This document shows, one piece after another, positions 24,919-32,932 of a stretch of DNA of 64,000 bases. A program made the translations under genes and the position numbers. The notes under the pieces are model-generated. The model did not search any database and was not told the origin of the DNA. It worked only from the letters and a program-made list of their open reading frames with translations. The DNA is taken from the NCBI GenBank assembly GCA_910583995.1, contig CAJTYW010000001.1, forward strand, positions 186,001 through 250,000, given 5' to 3'. This stretch comes from an uncultured Christensenella sp. (GTDB taxonomy: Bacteria; Bacillota; Clostridia; Christensenellales; UBA3700). Positions within the stretch are counted from its first letter, which is position 1. Each line of letters opens with the position of its first letter.

Positions 24919-25772
24919 TTTCCTTTCCTCCCTAAAACATCTTGTGTTCTCATCAATATGCCATACCATAAAATATTGGTTATAGCACCTTCATTAAATT
25001 TGAGCTCAATATTTTTATACGCATTTTTAATTGCGTTATAACTTGACATTAACAAAAATTCAAGTTCTTTACCTTTATCTTCAAAAAACTTATCTTGATT
25101 TTGATAATTATACCCTACAAAAAATGGATTAAACTCTTTGTTTTTAAAGTCTTTTTCTACATCGTCGACTGCATCAATAATATATACCCACTTGCCTAAG
25201 TAGTAAAACATATTTTCTATATCACTACTGCATTTATCGCCAAGTACACTTTTTACCGACTGACTTAGCATATTTGCAAACGGGTCTGCAAGCATATCAA
25301 TACTAAAAGTCCCCTGTTTTTCCATATCACGCAATCTTTCATATTCACTAGCAAAAAGATTGTCAAGTTCAGGAAAATTCTTTTTAGCTTTTTTGTATTT
25401 GCCACTAACAACTAAACTTCTTGCAAGGCTTTTTGCAATATCTGCCTTTTTGCTATCTAGTTTATCGTCAAGCAATTTATAATACATAAGCAACGTATTA
25501 ATATCAACAACTTTATCTGTAAGCTCATCGCCTTTTACAACTGTCTTTTTTTTAGGCGATAAAATACAAGGTTCGTCGTGATATTTAGGAGAAACTTCCA
25601 TAACAGCGTGACAAAACATATCAAAAAATACCATATCATAGTTGGTGCTAATTCTCATTAATTGTCCGCAATCTATACCAATTCGCTTACAAAGTCCACA
25701 ATAATACGCTTTGTAATTATAGTAGTCTTTCATAAACATATTCATTTTGTCAGGTATTACATATCCGAACAT
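24897..25772 (-). CDS. DUF5685 family protein
   Basis: 291 aa, starting MFGYVIPDK and followed by YNYKAYYCGLCKRIG, typical of DUF5685, a family without an established function. Five cysteines lie in the first 70 residues (25, 28, 35, 54, 69). Two Asp-rich stretches, LLDDKLD (about 100-106) and IDAVDDVEKD (about 199-208), on an otherwise helical protein recall the metal-binding motifs of squalene/phytoene-synthase-type enzymes; this is my inference. It shares a base with the trpS stop and overlaps the J-like gene. Confidence 0.8.
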   Translation of the reverse strand: MFGYVIPDKMNMFMKDYYNYKAYYCGLCKRIGIDCGQLMRISTNYDMVFFDMFCHAVMEVSPKYHDEPCILSPKKKTVVKGDELTDKVVDINTLLMYYKLLDDKLDSKKADIAKSLARSLVVSGKYKKAKKNFPELDNLFASEYERLRDMEKQGTFSIDMLADPFANMLSQSVKSVLGDKCSSDIENMFYYLGKWVYIIDAVDDVEKDFKNKEFNPFFVGYNYQNQDKFFEDKGKELEFLLMSSYNAIKNAYKNIELKFNEGAITNILWYGILMRTQDVLGRKGNCKKIRI

Positions 25773-26770
25773 TATAGTTGTACCAATCCAACTTTTTTAT
25801 AAACTTTTCTTAGAGTTTTGCGAGCAATGCTAGATGCTTGTTCTTGTCCGCGTTTAGCAATAGCCATAAGTCCTTCTTTGTCCTTAATTAGTTCTTCATA
25901 TCTTGACTTAATAGGAGCTAAAAGTGTAGCAACACTTGTACCAACCGCTTCTTTTAATGCAGCATAAGATAATCCTTGCAATTCTTTAACAGCATTATCA
26001 ATTGAAATACCTTTGCTACAAGCATAAATAGTTATAAGGTTTGATATACCTGGTTTGTCTTCACCAAATCTAATCTCATTATCGCTATCTGTTACTGCTC
26101 TTTTAAATTTACGCATAATATCGTCTTCGCTATCAAGAATAGAAATTGTCGCATTAGGGTTTTCATCACTCTTGCTCATTTTTGCAAGTGGATTTTGCAA
26201 GCTCATAATTTTTGCACCGACATTTGAAATAAGTGGTTCAGGAACTGTAAAAGTAGGACTATAAGCATTGTTAAACCTAATTGCCAAATCTCTTGCAATT
26301 TCCAAATGTTGCTTTTGGTCAACGCCTACTGGCACAAGAGATGTGTTATATAGCAAAATATCAGATGCCATTAAAACTGGATAATCCATAAGTCCCATAT
26401 TTACATTGTCAGGGTGTTTTAATGATTTTTCCTTAAATTGTGTCATACGACTTGCTTCACCTACATAAGTATAGCAATTTAAAATCCAAGTTAGTTCTGC
26501 GTGTTCGTGTACGTGTGACTGAAAATACATAATATTCTTTTCAGGGTCTAAGCCACAAGCTAAATATTGCGCAAAAAAAGATAAAGCACGATTCCTAAAC
26601 TCTGCAGGAACTTGTCTTACTGTTAAAGAATGTAAATCTGCAATACTGAATATACATTGATACTCTTCATTATTTTGTAATTTTAGCCAATTGGAAAGTG
26701 CACCTATATAATTGCCTAAAGTAACTAAGCCTGTAGGTTGAATACCGCTGTAAATAATTTTTTTGTCCAT
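25772..26770 (-). CDS. trpS: Tryptophanyl-tRNA synthetase
   Basis: Class I synthetase. SGIQPTGLVTLGNYIGAL carries the HIGH-like region (TLGN) and LAKMSKSDEN is the KMSKS loop. 332 aa. GGAGGTG precedes the start. A TATAAT (minus strand, 26807-26802) gives a leader of only about 30 nt, so there is no room for a T-box riboswitch, which often controls trpS in this phylum. Confidence 0.96.
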   Translation of the reverse strand: MDKKIIYSGIQPTGLVTLGNYIGALSNWLKLQNNEEYQCIFSIADLHSLTVRQVPAEFRNRALSFFAQYLACGLDPEKNIMYFQSHVHEHAELTWILNCYTYVGEASRMTQFKEKSLKHPDNVNMGLMDYPVLMASDILLYNTSLVPVGVDQKQHLEIARDLAIRFNNAYSPTFTVPEPLISNVGAKIMSLQNPLAKMSKSDENPNATISILDSEDDIMRKFKRAVTDSDNEIRFGEDKPGISNLITIYACSKGISIDNAVKELQGLSYAALKEAVGTSVATLLAPIKSRYEELIKDKEGLMAIAKRGQEQASSIARKTLRKVYKKVGLVQL

Positions 26771-26951
26771 AAAGCACCTCCAAATTAATATAATTTAGTA
26801 AATTATACCATATATTTTAATAAAAGTAAATAGATTTAAGACTTATTTTATTTATATAGACACAAATAGCTTTAATATTGTGTAATTAATTTAAGTTTTT
26901 TGCATAATTCGACATTGTAGTTTATATTAAATTAATTAAGCTTAAAAACTA

Positions 26952-26970
26952 TCAAAAATCGGCACTAAAA
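26952..26970 (-). repeat. Copy of recurrent intergenic motif
   Basis: Minus strand TTTTAGTGCCGATTTTTGA, in the 240-bp gap between trpS and the 45-aa gene. Apart from this copy, the hairpin next to it and a chance-level TTCGACA at 26908, the gap has nothing recognisable. Confidence 0.45.
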
Positions 26971-26974
26971 CAAA

Positions 26975-27000
26975 AAATTGTGTGAAATATCACACAATTT
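26975..27000 (-). terminator. Bidirectional terminator after the 45-aa gene
   Basis: 11-bp stem (26975-26985 with 26990-27000) flanked by A and T runs on both sides. It ends 8 bp from the stop of the small gene. Confidence 0.8.
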
Positions 27001-27007
27001 TTTTAGT

Positions 27008-27145
27008 TTAGTCCATCATTTCTTTATATTTGCTTTTCATTTTTTTTGCAAACTTTTTCATTGTTTTTTCTAATTTACTATCTGACATACACGCATAAGT
27101 TGCAATTGCCCCTGCTGCACAGCCAAGCAGAATTCCAACTTTCAT
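27008..27145 (-). CDS. Small protein (45 aa) with one hydrophobic segment
   Basis: ATG at 27145 follows AGGAGGT at a good distance. The product begins MKVGILLGCAAGAIATYACM, a short membrane-type segment, and continues as a basic amphipathic helix rich in Lys and Met. It has the build of small YtxH-like or envelope peptides but is too short for a firm family call. Its own terminator supports it as a real gene. Confidence 0.7.
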   Translation of the reverse strand: MKVGILLGCAAGAIATYACMSDSKLEKTMKKFAKKMKSKYKEMMD

Positions 27146-27311
27146 AATTCACCTCCTAAAGATAGTTTGGTTAAAAAAGTTTAAATTATTAAAGCTGTAG
27201 CAAAATACTTTGCATTTACTAACTTTTACTAACTACTTGCACAGCTAACATTAACGTTCTTTAAAATTTTTTTTAAAAATAAATTGTATTAACAAAGGCG
27301 ATAAATAATAA

Positions 27312-27328
27312 ATTAATACCGATTTTCA
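27312..27328 (+). repeat. Copy of recurrent intergenic motif
   Basis: ATTAATACCGATTTTCA in the gap between iscU and the 45-aa gene. Confidence 0.45.
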
Positions 27329-27356
27329 TTAGAGTTTAGTGTATAATGTGATAAAA

Positions 27357-27382
27357 AAACACCAAATAAATATTCGGTGTTT
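27357..27382 (-). terminator. Terminator of the isc operon
   Basis: AAACACC (27357-27363) pairs with GGTGTTT (27376-27382), extended inward by AATA/TATT after one mismatch. A run of T follows on the minus strand. It lies 10 bp beyond the iscU stop. Confidence 0.8.
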
Positions 27383-27391
27383 TTTAATTTC

Positions 27392-27763
27392 TTATTTACT
27401 TTTTTTCTCTCTGTAATCCTCTACAGCTTTTTTAATAGCTTCTTCTGCCAAAACAGAACAATGTATTTTTTGTGGTGGCAAACCTTGTAAAGTTTCAACA
27501 ACATCTCTATTTTTAATATCCAAAGCTTCGTCAAGAGTTTTACCAATTACCATTTGTGTTGCAACTGAACTGCTCGCAATTGCCGCAGCACAGCCAAAAG
27601 TCCTAAACTTTGCATCAGTTATAACATCATTTTCTATTTTAAGACTTATTTCCATTATATCACCGCAAGAAGCATTTCCAACTTTGCCAACACCATCTGC
27701 ATCTTCGATAAAACCAACATTTTTAGGTTCTGCAAATTCTTTCATTACTCTTTCGTTATACAT
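27392..27763 (-). CDS. iscU: Fe-S cluster scaffold IscU/NifU-like
   Basis: 123-aa scaffold on which Fe-S clusters are built. The three cysteine ligands are seen in ASCGDIM, FGCAAAIASSS and HCSVLAEEA. Overlaps the iscS 3' end by 8 nt; third gene of iscR-iscS-iscU. Confidence 0.95.
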   Translation of the reverse strand: MYNERVMKEFAEPKNVGFIEDADGVGKVGNASCGDIMEISLKIENDVITDAKFRTFGCAAAIASSSVATQMVIGKTLDEALDIKNRDVVETLQGLPPQKIHCSVLAEEAIKKAVEDYREKKSK

Positions 27764-28946
27764 ATTTGTTTTCTCCTTTTTTCTTTAAAAATAGTGGTGA
27801 TAATTCTCTTAAATCATTTACTATTTTTACTAAATTCTCTACGCAATAATCAATCTCTTCTTTTGTATTGTTTTTACCAAAACTGAATCTTAATGAGCCG
27901 TGAGCAAGCTCTATAGCTCTTCCAGTTGCAAGTAATACATAAGAAGGCTCTAAGCTACCTGAAGAACAAGCTGAACCGCTTGACACAGAAATTCCTGCCA
28001 AATCAAGTCTTAATAGCAATGACTCCCCTTCAATAAATTCAAAGCTAAAGTTTGCATTTGATGCAAGTCTTTTATCCGATTTAGTGCCATTGTAATACAC
28101 ATTGTCAATTTTGCTTTCAACTTGGCTAACAAAATAATCTCTAAGTTCAGATACATATTTGTTGTTTTTATCCATATCTCTAACTGCAATTTCAATAGCT
28201 TTTCCTAAACCTACAATACCAGGTGTATTCAAAGTACCGGCACGCATATTTCTTTCCTGCTCGCCACCTGTCATAAAACTGCCTAATCTTATACCATTAC
28301 GCCTATATAAAACGCCAATGCCTTTGGGTCCGTAAAACTTATGAGCAGACATTGATAATAAATCAATATTCATTTCTTTAACATCAATTTCAACATTACC
28401 TATTGCTTGTACGCTATCTGTATGGAAAATGATTTTATTTTCTTTAGCAATGCTACCGATAGTTTTTATGTCCTGAATTGTACCAATTTCGTTATTTGCA
28501 GTCATTACAGATATAAGTACTGTATCTGGTCTTATAGCATTTTTCAATTCTTCAATTGAAATAAAGCCTTCGCTATCTACTCCTAAAAAAGTTACTTCAG
28601 CAAGTCCGTTTTTTTGAAGGGTGTCAAGCGTTTTTATCATAGCTGGATGTTCAATGCAAGTTGTAATAATATGCTTACCTTTGTCCTTGTATCCTTCCAA
28701 AACTCCACGAATTGCCCAATTGTCAGACTCTGTACCACCACTTGTAAAATAAATTTCACTTGCTTTAGCACCAATAGCATCTGCAACCTGTCTTCTTGCG
28801 ATATCTATATATTTTCCCGCTTCCCTACCGTGAAAATGTTGAGAACTACCATTACCATAAACTTCTGTAAAGAAAGGTAACATTTCATCTAAAACTTCTC
28901 TACTTGTAGGTGTTGTAGCGGAATGGTCAAAGTATATTTTATTCAT
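27756..28946 (-). CDS. iscS: Cysteine desulfurase IscS/NifS
   Basis: PLP enzyme that takes sulfur from cysteine for Fe-S assembly. IYFDHSATTPTSREV at the start, SMSAHKFYGPKGIGV with the PLP lysine, and SSGSACSSGSLEPSYVL with the catalytic cysteine. The ATG at 28946 follows GGAGGAG (396 aa); a longer frame would start inside iscR. Overlaps iscR by 8 nt. Confidence 0.95.
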   Translation of the reverse strand: MNKIYFDHSATTPTSREVLDEMLPFFTEVYGNGSSQHFHGREAGKYIDIARRQVADAIGAKASEIYFTSGGTESDNWAIRGVLEGYKDKGKHIITTCIEHPAMIKTLDTLQKNGLAEVTFLGVDSEGFISIEELKNAIRPDTVLISVMTANNEIGTIQDIKTIGSIAKENKIIFHTDSVQAIGNVEIDVKEMNIDLLSMSAHKFYGPKGIGVLYRRNGIRLGSFMTGGEQERNMRAGTLNTPGIVGLGKAIEIAVRDMDKNNKYVSELRDYFVSQVESKIDNVYYNGTKSDKRLASNANFSFEFIEGESLLLRLDLAGISVSSGSACSSGSLEPSYVLLATGRAIELAHGSLRFSFGKNNTKEEIDYCVENLVKIVNDLRELSPLFLKKKGENKYV

Positions 28947-29337
28947 TTTCTCCTCCGTCGCAAATTTCAATTAATTTCATATTATTAAGAGAATTATTTA
29001 TTGTATCATAAAGCTTTTGCCAAACAGTATAACATTTACACTTATTTTCACACTCACCAGTTATACAATCGACAAATTTCAAATCATCTTCAAGCACTCT
29101 TAAAATTTCGCCAACGCTAATATCTTGCGGACTTTTTGCAAGTTTGTATCCACCACCTGCACCACGTACCGAAAGTATTAATCCTGACCTTTTTAGTATT
29201 GCCATTAGTTGCTCAAGATAAGCTTCAGACGTTTTTGTATTTTCTGCAATTTGAGCTATGCTAACTACTTCATCATATTTAACGGCAAGTTCGCACATTG
29301 CTTTTAATCCATATCTTGATTTTGACGATAATTTCAT
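28939..29337 (-). CDS. iscR: Rrf2 family regulator IscR-like
   Basis: 132-aa winged-helix Rrf2 regulator: MKLSSKSRYGLKAMCELAV, then SVRGAGGGYKLAKSPQDIS, and three cysteines in CITGECENKCKC that could hold a [2Fe-2S] cluster. I use the ATG at 29337 (AGGAA in front). First gene of the operon and probably autoregulated through the palindrome over its promoter. Confidence 0.93.
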   Translation of the reverse strand: MKLSSKSRYGLKAMCELAVKYDEVVSIAQIAENTKTSEAYLEQLMAILKRSGLILSVRGAGGGYKLAKSPQDISVGEILRVLEDDLKFVDCITGECENKCKCYTVWQKLYDTINNSLNNMKLIEICDGGENE

Positions 29338-29344
29338 ATAAATA

Positions 29345-29397
29345 ATTCCTACTATTTTACTAGGATTAATTTTAACATATATTTTTTTTATTGTCAA
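29345..29397 (-). promoter_or_regulatory. iscR promoter with overlapping Rrf2-type operator
   Basis: Minus strand TTGACA (29397-29392), 17 bp, TAAAAT (29374-29369). Immediately downstream the inverted repeat TCCTA-N9-TAGGA (29365-29361 and 29351-29347, within ATCCTAGTAAAATAGTAGGA) covers the expected start site. This layout fits autorepression by IscR. Confidence 0.85.
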
Positions 29398-29514
29398 CAC
29401 TTTTAAGTATTTATTTGTTTAAATAATATACATAAATCTGCCAATATTATTAAAATTACCAAATATGTATAAAAATAACGATACATATAGCAAACAGTAA
29501 AATTCTCTTAAATA

Positions 29515-30216
29515 TTATCTGTTTATTAATGAATGTTCAAGTAAATAATCTTTCATTTTTTGCAAAGCTTTTTTTTCTATTCTACTTACATAAGAACGCG
29601 AAATTTTCATCATATTAGCAATTTCAATTTGAGTGTATATTGCAGAGTTCTGCAAACCATACCTAAGCCTTATTATTTCATATTCTCTGTCGGATAATAT
29701 TTTTTGCATAATATCCATTAGTTTTTCCGCCATAATTTCATTTTCTACTTGTTGGAACACACCTTCTTCGTCTGTTGCAATAATATCAATAAATGAAATT
29801 TCATTTCCATCTTTATCGAAACTTAGCGGCTCATACAAGGAGCGGTCTTGTATTCTTTTTTTAGATGCTCTGAGCGTCATTAATATTTCATTTTCAATAC
29901 ATCTTGCAGCATAAGTTGCAAGCCCAGTGCCTTTACCTTTAGAATATGTTTTTACAGCTTTAATAAGTCCCAATGAACCAACAGAAATCAATTCGTCTGT
30001 ATCATAATAATTATTGTATTTTTTTACTACGTGTATAACAAGTCGCATATTGTGTTTTATTAATTTATCTCTTGCTTCGATGTCTCCTTCTGCTATCCTA
30101 TCCAGCAGCTCGGATTCTGTTTGTTTGTCAAGCGGTTTAGGAAAATTTCCGTCCGACCCAACATAACAAGTTTGAAAAATAACATTAGATAAAAAATCAA
30201 ATACTCCCGAAATCAT
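29515..30216 (-). CDS. sigK: Sporulation sigma factor SigK precursor (late mother cell)
   Basis: Late mother-cell sigma factor, 233 aa. The N-terminus MISGVFDFLSNVIFQTCYVGS followed by FPKPL aligns with the Bacillus pro-sequence (cleaved just before YVKNNAFPQPL), so this is probably made as a precursor for SpoIVFB. Region 2 (LISVGSLGLIKAVKTY, LATYAARCIENEILM) and region 4 (TQIEIANMMKISRSYVSRIEKK) are complete; the gene is not interrupted by a skin-like element. GAGGTG precedes the ATG. The 286-bp gap upstream holds the hup terminator and a weak hairpin near 30345, otherwise nothing clear. Confidence 0.94.
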   Translation of the reverse strand: MISGVFDFLSNVIFQTCYVGSDGNFPKPLDKQTESELLDRIAEGDIEARDKLIKHNMRLVIHVVKKYNNYYDTDELISVGSLGLIKAVKTYSKGKGTGLATYAARCIENEILMTLRASKKRIQDRSLYEPLSFDKDGNEISFIDIIATDEEGVFQQVENEIMAEKLMDIMQKILSDREYEIIRLRYGLQNSAIYTQIEIANMMKISRSYVSRIEKKALQKMKDYLLEHSLINR

Positions 30217-30459
30217 AATTTCACCTCATATTTACTTTATTTCACAAAAAAAATATAATTCCATAAACCAAGCTTACTGCTTGTATGTTTTTTTATTTTG
30301 AAAAATTAATAAAAGTAAAATTATGTTTAAAAATAAAAATAGACAACCTATGGTTGCCTACGCATTGTTACAATTTTATATATTATAATTTATATATTAA
30401 GATAATAATTATTGCTTATTAAGTTTTTAATAAAATAATTACAAAAATATTTATAAAAA

Positions 30460-30493
30460 AATAACACTACAATTTGCAGTGTTATTTTTTTTG
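30460..30493 (-). terminator. Terminator of hup
   Basis: 9-bp stem (30460-30468 with 30478-30486), with A and T runs on the two sides; directly beyond the hup stop. Confidence 0.85.
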
Positions 30494-30502
30494 TTAATTT
30501 AA

Positions 30503-30778
30503 TTAAGCATTCAAGAAGTCTTTCAAAGATTTAGTAGCTTTAAAACCAACAGCTTTGCTAGCAGCAATTGTGATAGCTTCACCAGTGTGAGGATTGCGAC
30601 CAGTTCTTGCAGGCTTTTCTTTTAGCTCGAAACTACCTAAACCTTGAACAACAACTTTGTCATTTTTTGCTACATTTTCAGCAATTGCTTTTGTAAAAGC
30701 ATCCATAACTTTTGCTACATCAACTTGAGTCATACCAGACTCGCTTGCAATACTTGCGATAAGTTCTTTATTAGTCAT
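30503..30778 (-). CDS. hup: DNA-binding protein HU
   Basis: 91-aa nucleoid protein. NKELIASIASESGMTQVDV, GLGSFELKEKPARTGRNPHTGE and VGFKATKSLKDFL are the HU core. GGAGG precedes the ATG. Monocistronic, with its own promoter and terminator. Confidence 0.97.
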   Translation of the reverse strand: MTNKELIASIASESGMTQVDVAKVMDAFTKAIAENVAKNDKVVVQGLGSFELKEKPARTGRNPHTGEAITIAASKAVGFKATKSLKDFLNA

Positions 30779-30840
30779 TTTATTCCTCCTAATTGTACAT
30801 TCATAATTAAATATTTTTATGAACTTTTTATTATATACAA

Positions 30841-30869
30841 ATTATACCATATTATGGACAAGTAATCAA
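30841..30869 (-). promoter_or_regulatory. Sigma-A promoter of hup
   Basis: Minus strand TTGATT (30869-30864), 17 bp, TATAAT (30846-30841), about 60 bp upstream of the ATG. Confidence 0.8.
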
Positions 30870-30965
30870 TAGATTATGAAATATTATACATAATTTTGAC
30901 AATCATTTTTCATAAATTATATAAATTTTGCAAAAATTAAAAATAAATCACAATTTTAATATTAA

Positions 30966-30986
30966 TTTAATACCGATTTTTAGGGG
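30966..30986 (+). repeat. Copy of recurrent intergenic motif
   Basis: TTTAATACCGATTTTTAGGGG, ending one base from the helicase stop codon. Confidence 0.5.
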
Positions 30987-30987
30987 A

Positions 30988-32724
30988 TTATTTATTTTTT
31001 GCTTTTCTAGGTTTAGCATTTTTATTGCCAAAATCTTTTGATTTATCAGACTTTCTGCCTGAACTTTTGCTATTATTACTAAAATTAGTGTTAGAATTTA
31101 CTTTGCCTTTACTTTTAAAATTGCCTTTTTTATCATTACTTCTGCTTTTAGATTTTTCTCCAGCAACTTCGATATTAATCTTTCTTCCATTAAATTTCAT
31201 ATCTTTTAATGTTAGCAAATTTTGCTCACATTCTTTTTTAACTTCTACAAAGCTAAATTTTTCTAAAATTTTAATATCAACAATATCTTCTTTTGAAATA
31301 TTTGCTTTTGATACCACAAAATTAATAATTTCTTTCTCTTGAGCATTGTCAAGTTCACCAATTGTTATAAAAAATCTTGTAGAATCAACTTTATTTGCTA
31401 CACTCTCTTTTTTCTTTTGACCTTTGCTTTCTGTCATTTGCATATAATTATTACCATCAATAACTACAGCAAGTAAATCAAGCGGAGTATAATTTGTTTC
31501 ATTTTCTTTGTTGTATTTGTCCAATTCTTTTATTAAGAATTCTTTTGTATTTTCTCTATTTTTATCAAGCGTTTTAAAGATATTTGCTAGTTTTTTACTG
31601 CCGAAATCTCTGCTCGCTTGCATATTATCCATTTTTGTCATATTTGTTTTTGTTATCCTTTCAAAATTTTCTATTAAATGTTTTTGTCCTTTTGTATAAA
31701 ATGTGTATGCAATACCTGTTTTCTTAGCTCTTGCCGTTCTGCCTATTCTGTGAACATAAAATTCTTCGTCAATTGGTGGGTCAAAATTGAAGATTGCGTC
31801 AATGTCACTTACATCAATACCGCGTGCAACAACATCTGTTGCAACCAATATATTAATCTCACCTGCTCTATATCGTTTCATTATTTTATCACGCTGGCTT
31901 TGCTTTAAATCTCCGTGTAAGCCGTCCGCTACATATCCAAAGCTATTGAGAATTTTTGTAAGTTCGTCCACTCTTTTTTTAGTATTGCAAAAGCATATTG
32001 ATAATTTGTAGTCATTTATATCCAAAATATCTGTTATAAATGGTATTTTATCAGCTTCTTTACATTTTATTGCTATTTGCTCAATCTGTGGTTGCTCGGC
32101 GTTTTTACCTGTAATTTTTACAGGGTCAACTTGATAAGTTGCAGCCATTTCTAAAATTTGCTTTGGCATTGTTGCACTAAACAATGCAAGTTGTTTATAT
32201 TTTGGGCAAGCCTTTAATATTTTATCAATATCAGGTTTAAATCCCATATTAAGCATTTCGTCAGCTTCGTCCAAAGTTACACACTCTATATTATGTAGCT
32301 TAATTGTTCGTCTTTCTAAGTGGTCTAACGCCCTACCTGGAGTCGCAATAATTATTTGCGGTTTTTTCCTTAAACTTGCAAGTTGTCTTTCTATATTTTG
32401 TCCGCCGTAAACAGCACAGACTCTAACATTTTCTGTATATTTAAGAAATTTTTTAAATTCATTTGCTATCTGAATAACAAGCTCTCTAGTTGGGCAAAGT
32501 ATCAAAGCTTTTACATCTTTGCTATCTTTGGGCGTATTATTAATTATCGGCAATGCAAAAGCACAGGTCTTACCCGTACCTGTAGGTGCTTGTGCCAATA
32601 TGTCGTGTTTTTCTAACATTGCAGGTATAACTTCTGCCTGAATTTGTGTAGGATTTTCAAATCCCATATCATTTACAGCGCGTTTTAGTTCTTCCGCAAT
32701 TTTAAAGTCATTAAAATCTGTCAT
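30988..32724 (-). CDS. DEAD-box ATP-dependent RNA helicase (DeaD/CshA-like)
   Basis: 578 aa. Motifs in order: Q motif (FENPTQIQAEVIP), I (APTGTGKT), DEAD as LDEADEMLNMGF, SAT, and HRIGRTAR (VI). An RNA-binding DbpA-like domain (STRFFITIGELDNAQEKEI, then KFSFVEVKKE) follows, and then a Lys/Ser/Asn-rich basic tail of about 55 residues. Such helicases unwind structured mRNA and rRNA, often at low temperature. Confidence 0.95.
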   Translation of the reverse strand: MTDFNDFKIAEELKRAVNDMGFENPTQIQAEVIPAMLEKHDILAQAPTGTGKTCAFALPIINNTPKDSKDVKALILCPTRELVIQIANEFKKFLKYTENVRVCAVYGGQNIERQLASLRKKPQIIIATPGRALDHLERRTIKLHNIECVTLDEADEMLNMGFKPDIDKILKACPKYKQLALFSATMPKQILEMAATYQVDPVKITGKNAEQPQIEQIAIKCKEADKIPFITDILDINDYKLSICFCNTKKRVDELTKILNSFGYVADGLHGDLKQSQRDKIMKRYRAGEINILVATDVVARGIDVSDIDAIFNFDPPIDEEFYVHRIGRTARAKKTGIAYTFYTKGQKHLIENFERITKTNMTKMDNMQASRDFGSKKLANIFKTLDKNRENTKEFLIKELDKYNKENETNYTPLDLLAVVIDGNNYMQMTESKGQKKKESVANKVDSTRFFITIGELDNAQEKEIINFVVSKANISKEDIVDIKILEKFSFVEVKKECEQNLLTLKDMKFNGRKINIEVAGEKSKSRSNDKKGNFKSKGKVNSNTNFSNNSKSSGRKSDKSKDFGNKNAKPRKAKNK

Positions 32725-32844
32725 TTCTTCCTTTTAAAAATAGCTATTTGCTATTTTGGTAACAATATTTCAAAATTGATATTTTATAATTATGTTACGA
32801 TTACATTGATTTATATCAACATAAAATTACTATATAATTTAAAA

Positions 32845-32881
32845 CAATACGGCCGTCATACAAAATACGACAACCGTATTG
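32845..32881 (-). terminator. Likely terminator after ppdK
   Basis: CAATACGG (32845-32852) pairs with CCGTATTG (32874-32881), with a further GTC/GAC pair inside. The tail is TTTTAAATT, weak for an intrinsic terminator. Confidence 0.55.
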
Positions 32882-32932
32882 AATAAACTAATTTATATTT
32901 GTTAATTAAGCAATATATTAATTATCTAAAAA

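Noticed and set aside
26908..26914. TTCGACA as a Spo0A box
   Set aside because: A single match in a gap between a housekeeping gene and a small gene, without a second box or a suitable promoter; it is compatible with chance.
26771..26940. Possible T-box riboswitch before trpS
   Set aside because: The likely promoter leaves a leader of only about 30 nt; no specifier stem, T-box sequence or terminator is present.
29515..30216. Skin-like element splitting sigK
   Set aside because: The gene is continuous with all sigma regions in one frame.
31025..31342. 105-codon plus-strand frame within the helicase gene
   Set aside because: It is the reverse reading of the Lys/Ser-rich helicase tail and looks hydrophobic only for that reason.
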